In this document: positions 25,901-37,900 of the stretch, piece after piece
How positions within the stretch are numbered: the first letter of the stretch is position 1
Layout: each line of letters starts with the position of its first letter
Assembly: GCA_009760855.2 (NCBI GenBank)
Contig: WPIO01000003.1
Location: forward strand, 11,053,001 to 11,117,000
Direction: 5' to 3'
Source of the DNA: Cristatella mucedo
Taxonomy: Eukaryota; Bryozoa; Phylactolaemata; Cristatellidae
Length of the DNA stretch: 64,000 bases
Notes under the pieces: generated by a model
The model's database searches: none
Seen by the model: only the letters and a program-made list of their open reading frames with translations
What the model was told of the DNA's origin: nothing
Translations under genes and position numbers: made by a program

Positions 25901-28900
25901 CGGCAGCCACTGATTTCTTCTCACTATAATACCACATTGACGAAGCTCTATAGTTTATGACCGTCGAACCTGAACTACCGGCTGCTAGCTGTCGTGAGAT
26001 GCTTGTGTGTATGGTATAGCTGACTTAAGATGCAAATCTGTGCAGCTTTATTAGCAGTTAGCTAGATTAAATTCTGCAATTCAAAAACCTTTAAAGCCTC
26101 CCTGCGCTCTTAGGAACTTGCAGCTAGCACTGAATCCGGTAGCTTCTAGATGCATTCATTGTGACTGCATTCTTTAAGTGTAAGCACACAAGAATAAGTT
26201 TTTTGTTTTACTCATTTATAGCAAAATCTCTTTAATGATCATAAACGTTTGTTTTACTGTTATAGTACTATATCTTATGCTTCTGCTTTTAATTTGGTTA
26301 CTTTCCCTTGCCGATTCATTCTGGCCCTAACGGTGTTTCATACTTGACGAATGTGAGTTGCAGTCGTGCTATGTGCCACTCTGGGCAGAAATCACGAGCT
26401 GAAATTTGTTTACGATAAGCTCAAACTTGCTTGATTGATGCATGTACGTTGCATGGCAGTATTGTTGTGGCTACGTTTCACTAAAGCGTTCACAATCCTT
26501 CTAGTTGTGATTTGTTAATTTTGCTAATTTATTTTGAGGACGCTGATGCGACTTATTTTCAACCAACTGCAGAGCCAGTCAATATTCGGAAAGCACACAC
26601 CAATATGAAGTTCCATCTAAGACCGGCAGCTCTCAAAAACTCCGAAAAGTAAAATATGGTTATGCTTAATTGTTGTTCTCATGTAAATAACTATTGAGCT
26701 CAGTGCAGTTAATGCGAAGGCATCGGTTGTTATATGTTCTTGTTCCCTCCGTTCTATATGTGTTTATTTTTGTATTTGCAGTGACTGCGTTGTGCTCAGC
26801 AAAGAAGCATATCTAGCTGAAATCGAGAATCGTAATAAGCTGGACGAAGAAATCTTGGTTGCTAAGGCTGTCTGTGCACCACAATCTCTACATTCTGATA
26901 AACCAGCAAGGCGGTATCCCGAGGTTTTATTGTTGGGAACAGGTTCAGCTATGCCAAACAAAGAGAGGAATGTTTCCTCAATAATTCTACACGTCAAGTA
27001 TGCAAACACAGTTTTCTGAAATTTTACCTTGCTCACACGCCCAAGACGATGGCTGTTGCCGACCGTTGCAACGCATGCTTTTGAAGCTCTCTTGGCACCA
27101 CTCATCTTCCTATGCTGCCCCGTGCTGTGATTGATTTGATCAGTGTCGAGTTTTTTGCTGCTCGATGTGGCCAGTGCTGCAGTGTTAGATTTTAAGAGCG
27201 ACGTAAATTGTTGGTGGTGCTGACCGGCACAAACGCACATGTCAGGTGCACCTGCAGTTGCATAAGTGATTATAGGTGGGTGATTGTCATATGGTAATTA
27301 TGCTTGGCCGCAGGTGTATTCCCGTGCGAGCTGGTCAGGGTTTCTTTCTAACGAATGCATAGTGGACGCACACGCGAATGCAGTCGAACAATTGACCTGG
27401 TATCTAGATACCACACAAGGTGCCTGATTAATTTAGCTGCATTTGGTGCTACTGTTTAGTGGTCAGCATTACTGAGGTGGATGAACTGCATGAACTTCAA
27501 CTGCATTTTACCATGGCTCCTGGTCGTTGCCCAGGAGCCGTGGTAAAATGCAGTTGAGGCAATACAGTATCTGGAAGCTGCAAAGTAGGGGCTTTCCTTC
27601 CACATCTGCGGCTATTGCTTTGGCTGCTCATGTGGTTCAAGGTTTTTTTGTTTGTGTTTGCACATTATTATGGCTAGCTCAATGCTACAGCCGCAGAGAG
27701 GCATGATTGCACGATTTGTATGTAGCTTTTATGGCACTCTGTAAAAAATGTGCTGCTTTATTTCCTGTCGATATCTTGGTTGTTGGCATATTGTATATGT
27801 GGCCCCTTTGTCTTAGCCTAGGTGTAAGGTGCTCACCCTTCCATACCCAGGTCTTGGGTTTAAGTTCTGCAGTAGTCAATTTTGTATTGCCGATTGCAAT
27901 TGGGTGTGATGCCTGCGATATAAAAGTCAGCTGTTTTAAGTGGTGCATGCTGGTTGGCCACGAACAACCTGATTCACTGAGTGCGTGTCTATATAGACTC
28001 GCGGTGGTAGTTTTTTGCTTGTTTTGATTTACATCATTTACTACTTTGTTCAATTTGCCCTGTTCAGGCCTGTAATTGTTTTCATCTGGTTATGTTGGTA
28101 TTGCTGGTACTTTTTCTTTTTTTCTTTGCCATGAGTTGCTGTGCTGGCTCTTTCTGCTTGTAAAGGCAAAGCTTCCTTGTAGTGACAAGAATTGTATGCT
28201 GTTTGATTGTGGAGAAGACACATATGGACAAATTTTTCGAAACTATGGTGCCCAAGGAGCACTTGAAGTTCTGCAGCACCTCAGATGCATTTTTATTTCG
28301 CATATGCATGCCGACCATCATATGGTAAGTGTTCTAGACTTTGACCCCTATTTCTGGCTAATAAAGCTGAATGTATGGATTTTCACGATCTTACCGGCAT
28401 TTTACTGCTTGTCTGCATTGGCCAGTTCCTAGGCAGTTTACTCGTCATTATGAACTTCACCTTGAGAACGTACCAGGGATGAAAAGTTATCTGTTCATGT
28501 CTGTGTTCTCTGATTTAGGCAAAGCTGTGGTGGCAATTAGAAATGCAATGCTATTCAATTATCTATCTAAATGGATCGATCATTGATATCGCTGCTTATT
28601 CTAAGCTCTATGGCACTTGCTCAATCTATTTTCCTTATGCAAATGATTTATTGAAATGTGAGGGATAGAACTCAACTTAAGAATGTGATAACTTTGTATA
28701 TTGACATTTCCACTGGTTTGACTAAGCCCGAGTGGAAATGAGCCTGATTATAGAAGGTGATAACTTTGTATATTGACATTTCCACTGGTTTGACTAAGCC
28801 CGAGTGGAGATGAGCCTGATTATACGATCTCAATGACTTGATTTTTGTGCGCATTGTTTTTGTAGTGGTTAGCAGTTGTTGTCATTGATCACTTTTTGGT

Positions 28901-31900
28901 TGGTGGCATGCAAAGGCACCGCCGGTTATAATATCCTTGAAAAGTGTGCGAATTTTCAGATTTGCATGATTTAACTGTCGCATGTTTTCTGTCATCTGAA
29001 TTAGTCAAGACCCCGTGCTGAACATTGTAGTTCCCACATAGTGAAGCTCGATTGCAGATGTTTTGCTTTGATATTAGAGCCTTCGACCAAATTCCGAGAG
29101 CTTGTGGTTTGTCAAGCTGATGGATTCAATAATTCTGATTATCAAGCTGGTTACATTCAGCAATGCTTCGAGCAGTTGCTCAATGGAAGATCAGGTCGTG
29201 TTTCTTTTTTACTCGGTGATGTGGAGTTTGCACTTTGTATGTATAGGCACGACCGTTCAACTGCGATGTGAAAGGTTGGTCCTCTTGTTTGTGTGTCGTA
29301 TGAAGTCCTTATCCAGTTACATTGCCAAACGAGATGGTTAATTTAGCACTAAGATACATAATCTGATTACCGCGAAAGTGAGGCATATAACCATCTAGCA
29401 AGCTGAGCACAGCTATGTTCTATTTTCTGACTGACAGGGTCTGCTCGCCATAGTGGAGGCTCGTCGGATGGCTCTTGCCGAAGCTGCTGGTGCTGGCCGT
29501 GAGGGCACTGAGCCATCTGCTCCACTATACGTGCTTGGGCCTCGAAAGATGCTATGGTGGCTGGACATATGTCAGCAGAACTTCAACGAGTCTCTGCACA
29601 CAATGTGGTACTTGGTTTCTTCTTTGGAGTTGACATTAATCCATGTGCTTGCCGAGCTTCGATGCCATGTTGGAGATCTAGCACATCAATTCTTTTGTGT
29701 CACAATCAGGAGCTGCAATGTATCAAAAGTTGCTATTTTACTGCTGACTTGTGGTGCTCACATAAGCATTCAGCTGTTTTGCTTCTACCTATATATCCTT
29801 ATGTGGTGGCAAAAGCTGCTGATGGTTAAGCGGAGTATTGTGCTCTGATTGGGTGGCAGATGCTGGGAAGGGGTGGTGGTTTTCAGTGCTTTGCCGACTG
29901 TTTGGTGTCTGCGATATCCTCTGAACTATGAGCACTGTGACCGTAGCAGATCTGACATTGCTGTATGAACAAACTACTCCCTATTAGCTGGTGTGGTAGC
30001 TGCTAAGGCTCCACTGAGGCTATGTACTTACTAGTTACAAACCAACTTACTAGGCTAAGCATCGTACCATTTACTTTTCGGAATCTAATTGTTTACCTAT
30101 GCCTTGCACAAGCCTCAAATCCTTTGGAGACCGTGCCTTGAGTTCATATGCCCCCAAAGCCTGGAACCCATTCCCGACTTGTGTCACGACATCCACTGAC
30201 TTGACCACTTTAAAAAGAAATTAAAGATGCACCTATTTATGACAGCATTTAGTGGGTCTCTTTGCTTCGTATTTTATGTGCTCATGCGTGTGCTGAGCAT
30301 GCTGTCACTAACGACACTTGCATGCTGACCCTGTGCATGTCACCCCTAACCATATTATTCTTGTTGTTTATTGAGCATGCTACCACTGACCATTCGATCA
30401 TGTTTCCTTTGCAGCAAATGTAAAGCACCTAGAAAGATATTTGAGTTCTCTGAGGGTGCTTTGTCAAGTGTATTATTATTATTATTATTATTATTGTTAT
30501 TATTAACTGAAGCTAGTGACAAAATTCATCTGAAGTAAATAGCCATTTCGTGGGCACTGCAAGGCCTCATCCCATGTAGCAATGAGGCCTTGGTGTGGCT
30601 GGTAGGTTTGACTAAGGTGGCCTTGCTTCTGTTCTCTGGTGTTCTGTGAAATAACACATTGTCCAGCCTGTTGCCTTCGTTTGAATGCAATGTCTTTAAT
30701 GTAGTGCTGCTGTGCTTGCATCCTCTACATTGATATATAATATTTAACGACTCAGTAAGGCCTAGTCTCATACATAATAATGCATGTAATAATAATAATA
30801 ATAATAACAGTCAGATGCTAATGCGAGCATTCCTTTATTGGGCGTTGCTGGTGGGATTAATGATAGTCGCTAAAGCCTCATCTGATGTATCATAAAGAGG
30901 GCGTTGAATCAGATTTTTAGGATTCTAAATATAGGGCCAGAACATGCACGGATGGACTCTACTGCATGATTTTCTTTGTGGTGGCGAGGTCACCCTGCAC
31001 ATTGATATTGCTTATTCATAGTCCTCATTTGCTAGTCACCCTCTTAACTGCACAGTTAAGTGCGGATATCGTTTCACCAATGGTTGATTAGGGTTACGAC
31101 TGCTACTGACTTAAAATGCGCGCTTGATTAATGCAAATACGTTTTGAGATGTGACTGAGTATTATTGATATGCTTGCTTATATTTCAGCTTCTTATCGTT
31201 GCACGACATGATTCTTCGTGAGTCCGGGAAGCTGCAGTTTTCAACCAGCGATGCTTTAGCTCATGAGGCTGTGCTAGCTATGTTGGACCTGTCGGAGGTA
31301 TGCAGCGTGTTCTAGTAACCTTGCTATCGCTCTGCGTTTGCAAACCTTATTTTTAGTTCATAGATTATATTGGCTGTTCATTGATACTGCCTTGCACTTA
31401 CTAAGTTTAGTCTCTTGGACTGGAAATATCAATATAATTATATACTCAGTCGTCAATAGAGCCCTCAAGGTAACCAAATCGCTATCCAGGTGCTCTGCAA
31501 CTCGCTTCAAGAGAAACAATAACTAAGGTTAATGGCATACAAGGTTGCATGCGTATACAAGCATGAAAAGCACGAATGTATTGTTCTTAGAGAGGCATGC
31601 AAAAGCACTCATTAAGAGACCCAGGGCCACTGGCTAGTAGGCCTCTGGTTCATAGAACACGCTGAATTATTCACAGGTAAGCTTGCAAAGCGCCGAGGAA
31701 CCAAAAAAAGTAAAGTTCATTGTATGCAGGGACAGCTGAGTAGAACAAATGTGTCTTTAGCTGAGACTAAATAGGTGCTTAGTCAATGCAGGTGGTGAGG
31801 GAAGCTAGATACGAATTTTGGACGTTTGGTACATGTGAATTGAGAGCCCGATCACCAAAAGATCTCAATTTTGTGTGATTAACGGTAAGATAACTGGAAG

Positions 31901-34900
31901 GTGAAGAGAGGGGGAAGTAGAGCATCAGGCCGGAAATCGCAATTAAAGGGACTGGCTGTAATCTAGACGAGATGCCACAAAGCATGAACATCCAATGACA
32001 AGTCGTTTTGAAATAGCATGCCCATATTACTGGCAGACGACACTGGAGTGATGTTAGATGAACCGGTCTTGAGGATGAGGTTTTACAACCTGAGAGTGCC
32101 ACTAGGCTGGCCAATAACTAATATGTTGTCTTATCGTTATTAAGCTTAACGCATGTCCATCCAAATGTGAATGTTGGCATGCAGGCTGCAAAGAAATTTT
32201 AGTCGGATGTGGAGTAAGGCTTAAAAAGACCAAACATAGGTAAATATGAGTCATCTGTGGAGAACTGAAAGCCAAGATCCTGTTTGACGATGACATCTTC
32301 CAGAGGGAGGGTGCAGATAGTGTTAAGAAGGGATCCTACGACCATGCACTCTTGACATCTCTCACCGAGATATAGGACCTAACATATGTTAGCATTGTTC
32401 CAGTGATACATCTCGGGCATACGCATCTTGAGAAACACCCCAGAAGGATCCGGTGGTCAATTGTGCCCAATGGTGCTGAGTTATCTAAGAGAACTAGCAG
32501 AGTAGTGCTTCCCTGATCAGCATTGTTCAGAAGGTCATTCATTATAAACCTAAAAAAGAGCAGTTTATAGGGAATTATTAGCTCGAAATTCCGATTTGGA
32601 GTTGCTCGAAAGATTTGATGCTGATGTAATCCTTATAACTGCTGGGCCATGACTCATTCAAATGTCTTGGATAAGAATGGCAGAAGGGAGACTAGACAAA
32701 AGTTACTGAGGCTCTCATGACCCTCTGTCGGCTTTTTAATGAGTGGGCTGAAATTGTTTTTCATAGTGGCAGGGACCCACCAATAACCAGAGATAGATTT
32801 TGCAATGTTTTTTATTGGCGGGCAGCAACGAGTCTATGCCTCTCATAAGGAGAACTGTAGGCTGTGAGATAAGTTTAGCAATGACTACAATAGAGACAGG
32901 TGTGAAGAGGCAGGGATGGGAGTGAGGAGATGCAGTCCCCAATCCTGTTTATCTTACCTAAGAATTTAGAAAAATGCCCTGCTAATTGACTATTGGGGTC
33001 ACTGGGAAGTATGAAAATGAAAGCCATTTGGTGGTGAGTTGCTTACAGTGATTGTCAGTGTGGAAATTATGGTGAGGAACTAGTTAGAGAAATGATGTGG
33101 AAGTGGAGGAGTACCGATGAGAAGTATTAACATGAGCCTGCGTTTGTACCCTAACTCTAAAGATGTCAATTTAGCTTACTGTTAGAGCGATCGACTCAAA
33201 TATAGTAGGGCCGGGTTCATTCCCAGTATATCGAGGAACTAGTATGCACATAATAGTCGCTGTCACGACTGCTTATGTAGTGTGTTTAGTTTTAGTTTTA
33301 TGGCTGCCTGGACTTAATTTGGCCTGCGGCTCCCCATTCATCCATTAAATCATCTCGAAAGAGGATGTCATCTGGTCGACTGGGGGAAATGTCTCATTGT
33401 TAATGTTGATAACGCCATAAGCATGTTCCCCTAAACTGTAGTCCCAGTGTGTGCCTGCTTGTAGGCTGCTTCTCTTTTTGAACTGGTTTTTATGATACTT
33501 CTTGATTGCTTGTCGGCTTTCATTATTTTCGATGTTGTTAACTCCTTGAGGAGTCTGTGTCTCTTATAGTTTTAGAGATAACAGCCACTGCTACAATGAT
33601 AGAAGAAAAGGTATTAGCATATAAATCAAAGGATATGAAATTCCTCTTGCTCGAAGTACACTATGTAGCAAGTCACTTCTGTGTGTGGGTATTATTAAGC
33701 ATCCACATCTCATCCTGAAGTTAATTTCCAAATCAAAGAAGAGAACTAATCCTCTAGACCCTGTTCCCACTGTCCTACTCCTACGATGCATAGATCTGCT
33801 ACTGCCATGCATAACTAACATAATAAGCATGTCATTAGCCTCAGGCCATGTCCCAGCACCTTTCAAAAAGGCTGTAGTCAGGTCACTACTCAAGAAAGCA
33901 GCACTAGACCGAGAGAACTTGAGCAAATTCCGCTCAGGCTCTCTTCTACCATTCCCATAAAAGACTGGAACGAGTCGTGGCAGACCAGCCGAACTTATAT
34001 GTATATTGAAACTTCTAACCTTGTAGGTTTCAGTCTGGTTTGAGAGAGCTGATTACTCCACAGAGTCAGCATTGCTTCAGGTGTACCTACTTGGGAATGC
34101 AGACATGGTTAGAGTATCTCTGCTTGTTTTGCTCGATCTTTCGGCTGCCTTTTTGATACTATCAATCACCAAGTCCTTCTTGAATGCCTCTCAGCTCGCC
34201 TAGGCATCACTGGTACTGCCACTACAATGGTTCAAGTCCTATCTCACTGGGAGACCAGAGTAGCGGCGTGAATGAACAAAGATCATCCTAAGAACCACTG
34301 AAGTATGGAGTACCTCAGGGTTCTGTGCTTGGTCTGCCTTTTTTACGGTTTATACCCTCACACTTGCCGATGTGATTGCCAAGCACATATTAGGCTTTCA
34401 CTTCTATGCAGATGACACACCGTTGTACCTCTGTTCTTATCCCCTCCAGCTTGGCTAAATTCTTTCAACTACCCTGCTGCATGTATTGATGACATCCACA
34501 CATGGACGGCAGCAAACTTTCTTAAATTGGATGATGATAAACCAACTACTAGTCTACTTTCAGCTACATAACACTGCTAAAATTCGGGCTTGTTTAGACC
34601 GGGATGCTACGTCTAAATTGGTCCATGCATTTGTGACGTCTTGACTTCTGTAACTCACTGCTTTCCGGTCTACCGGCCTGTCCAATCAGGTGCTTACAGC
34701 TGCTGAAAAGCTATGCAACCGGACTTGTCTGTCGTGAGCAATGCAGTTGCCACACCACACCACTTCTCGCCGACCTGCAGTGGCCCCCAGTCAAACAACG
34801 CATCAACTTCTAAAGTTTTGTCACTCACTTGTAGGTTCATCGATTCTTTGGCTCCAGCCTACCTATTAGAGCCAGTCTCCCACTAGGCTAAGCTTAGTGC

Positions 34901-37900
34901 CACCTGCTTTTCGGAGGAGTCTAATCGTTTAGCTACACCTCGTACGTACCTTAAATCCTTTGGAGACTGTGCCTTTTTTCGTATGCTCTCAAAGCCTGAA
35001 ACTCTTCCGACTGGCGTCACGACACCCCCTGACTTGACGACTTTTAAACGGAATCTGAAATCGCATCTTTTTATCACAGCATTTAGTGGGTCCATATGAT
35101 TAGTCTTTTGTGCGCTTATGTGTGCTAACACAGTGCATGCTTTCACTAACCGTACTTGCATGCTTATCCTGTGCATGTCACTTTTAACCATATTATACTT
35201 GTTGTCATTGAGAATGCTACCACACATCGTTCGAACCATGCTTCTTTTGCAACATATGTGCAGTGCGTAGAAAGAGAATAATTTCTCCGAGGGTGCTATA
35301 CAAATCTGTTATTATTATCATCCACTGCTTGTCCTTGCTCGAATACTCGCATCAGTAGATTGTAGTTGCCATACTCTTGTCCGAAATATGCTTATTCTTG
35401 CGGAGTGTACGGAGCTGTTGATAGAATCGGCTAGCATAGTAAGCATTGCACAAGGGCATGCAGGTTTGTAGAAAACATGCACAGTTAATCACTATACTAT
35501 GGTCATTGCCTGAGGCAATTATTCGGGCTTTTTCTTTGGATCATCTTATGAGGACGGTTCTTGTTTTGGAGAACCTCTTGCAAGGCCGAATAGCCCAGTG
35601 GCCATACATGGACAGATTGAGCTGGCACATAAGTCATAGACAAGAGGTGCGCTGTGTGACCAGCTCATTTTGATGTCGCTCTAGCAGTGCTTTGACTTTG
35701 CCCCGAGTTGGAGATCTTGAACAGTTGGCAAGCCGATGTGTCGTGGCTGTAAGTAGGGTGTATACTTGGTCTGCCTTGAAAAATACGATTAGCGAATGTT
35801 TTCTTTGTACTTGCAGCTGAAACCTGTGGAAGTTATACATGCTAACAGCTTAAATGCTTTTGGCATATGTGTGACTCACCGAGATGGCTGGAAAATAGTA
35901 TACTCCGGAGATACGATGCCTTGCGATGCACTCGTTGATGCTGGTAGGTGAAGAATTCGCTTTGTGCGCTCAGTTGCAAAAATCCTCGCAGTATGGCTGC
36001 TGTTCCTGTGGCTGTAAATTCGTTTGGGTAACAAGAGGGTTTTGTGCAAATCCAGACATACCAATTAGTTATGCAATGCATGTCGAAATATTTATTAACA
36101 GTCCAAAAAACAAACACACAAACGACATTGTACCACCACGATTCTTTATGACCTTCTTTGTGTAGCCTAGAATGGAGACTGCCAGCTTCTGGATTGTCTC
36201 TTCTGCTATGGCAGATTCCACTGCACCTGAATTTTGCTGAAAAGGTCGGCTACTGGCTTAGGCTGATACTCGGCCTCATCTGCCTGTCGATTTCACCCCA
36301 TAGTCGCTTTATAGGGTTCAAATCAGGCGACTGGCTGAGCCAGCACCAAACAATTTGCTAAAAGCACATCACTAGTCTGGCAGTTTTCTTAAGGTAGTGT
36401 TCACGGAGACCAGCGAATCTGACTGGGGGCCTCTTTCAGTCAGCCCCCTTGCAAAGCGTGGTAGTGCACATCCAGCATTGCCAGCACGACACTCGAGCGG
36501 CAGCACCTTACTGCCCGCCTTGTGGTCTTGGTCCGTTCGGGCTGACGCCTGTCCTGTGGCATCTGCCCTGCACCGGGACTACATAGTTCCTTTTGACAAC
36601 TCCTTGTTTGGTGCTGGTTCAGTGGCCCAGCCACTAGTTTGCTTTGAACCGCACAGAAGAACTATGGAGCCGCATCGCTAGACGGCTGAGTCGGTGTTTT
36701 GGCCTGCACCACATTAGCCGACCTTTTCAGTAAAACTCAAGCTCAGCGAAATATGCTACATCAGGTGAGACAACGCAGAAGCTGGTGGCCTCTATTCTAG
36801 GCCCAGCAATGGAGGTCACAAAGAATCTTGGTGGCAAGATGTCACACTAAATGCATGCATACCAGCAGCATATATGTGTTACTAGGCTGTCGGTACATAT
36901 TTTCACATGCTTTGCATAATTTTGTTATGCCCGGCTTTGTGTATTTTCACGTGCTTGCATAACTTCGGTACCCCTCGGCTTTGTATAACACCCTCTTATC
37001 ACCCGAACGTATTTACAACCACAGTAGTAGCGACCATACTGTGAAGCTTTTTTGAATGTGTATTTAGCCGTTAGCAAGCCGATGGTTTGATTTTACCTCT
37101 TTGCATGCCTTTTGTAGGCAGAGGTTGCGACCTTCTGATTCACGAAGCCACAATGGAGGACGACATGGCAGAGCTGGCAAAAACAAAAACGCACAGGTAA
37201 GGCTTGGTAATGCAAGCTTTGCTGTGGGAACCAGACTGACACGGTGTGCTGTAGAGGGGCATACGTTATCAAACCATCTGTATACGTCATCAAGCGTCCT
37301 GGAGCTTTATTTTCCGTAATCATGGACATGTACAGCAAAATGTATCTAACCGAAGTAAGACATTTTTCTAGACGTGTAAACAAGCAGAGCTGAACTTGCA
37401 TTTCAAATTTCACGATATGTGAAGTATTAGCCGACTTATGGATTTTACAAGGAACAAACCTTCACTGGAAATGAAGCTGTATTAAAGTCACAAGGATGTA
37501 CACCAACAAGTGTCATGTACCTCGACCTACCAAGGTTCGACAAGTTGGGATACAATGCACATATAATGTTGCTAAATTTGTTATTTGTAGATATGTTGCT
37601 TCCGGTTTAGGTGCGATTTGCAGAGAATGGGAGGATCAACATTCTCGGTTCGCATGTGATTCAAATTCTTTCCGGATGCAGTAAGTAGCTGTGAATACTT
37701 TTATAGTGGTGAGAAAAAATCGCAAGATTACCAAGATTCATGCTTTTAAGTCAGATCGTGCAATCGAAGCATACTGATTGCATGACCTATCGGTCACTTG
37801 CTAACCTCACACAAATCGGCACCAGTTTCCCTGATGGAGCTCTTTGGGATCTAGCTGGTCTAGTGTGGTCGAACGAGGAGCCCTCGTGTAATGTTGACTT

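Noticed and set aside
33175-33230. tRNA gene with A- and B-box-like sequence
   Set aside because: The flanks do not form an acceptor stem and the D arm is poor; more likely a SINE head.
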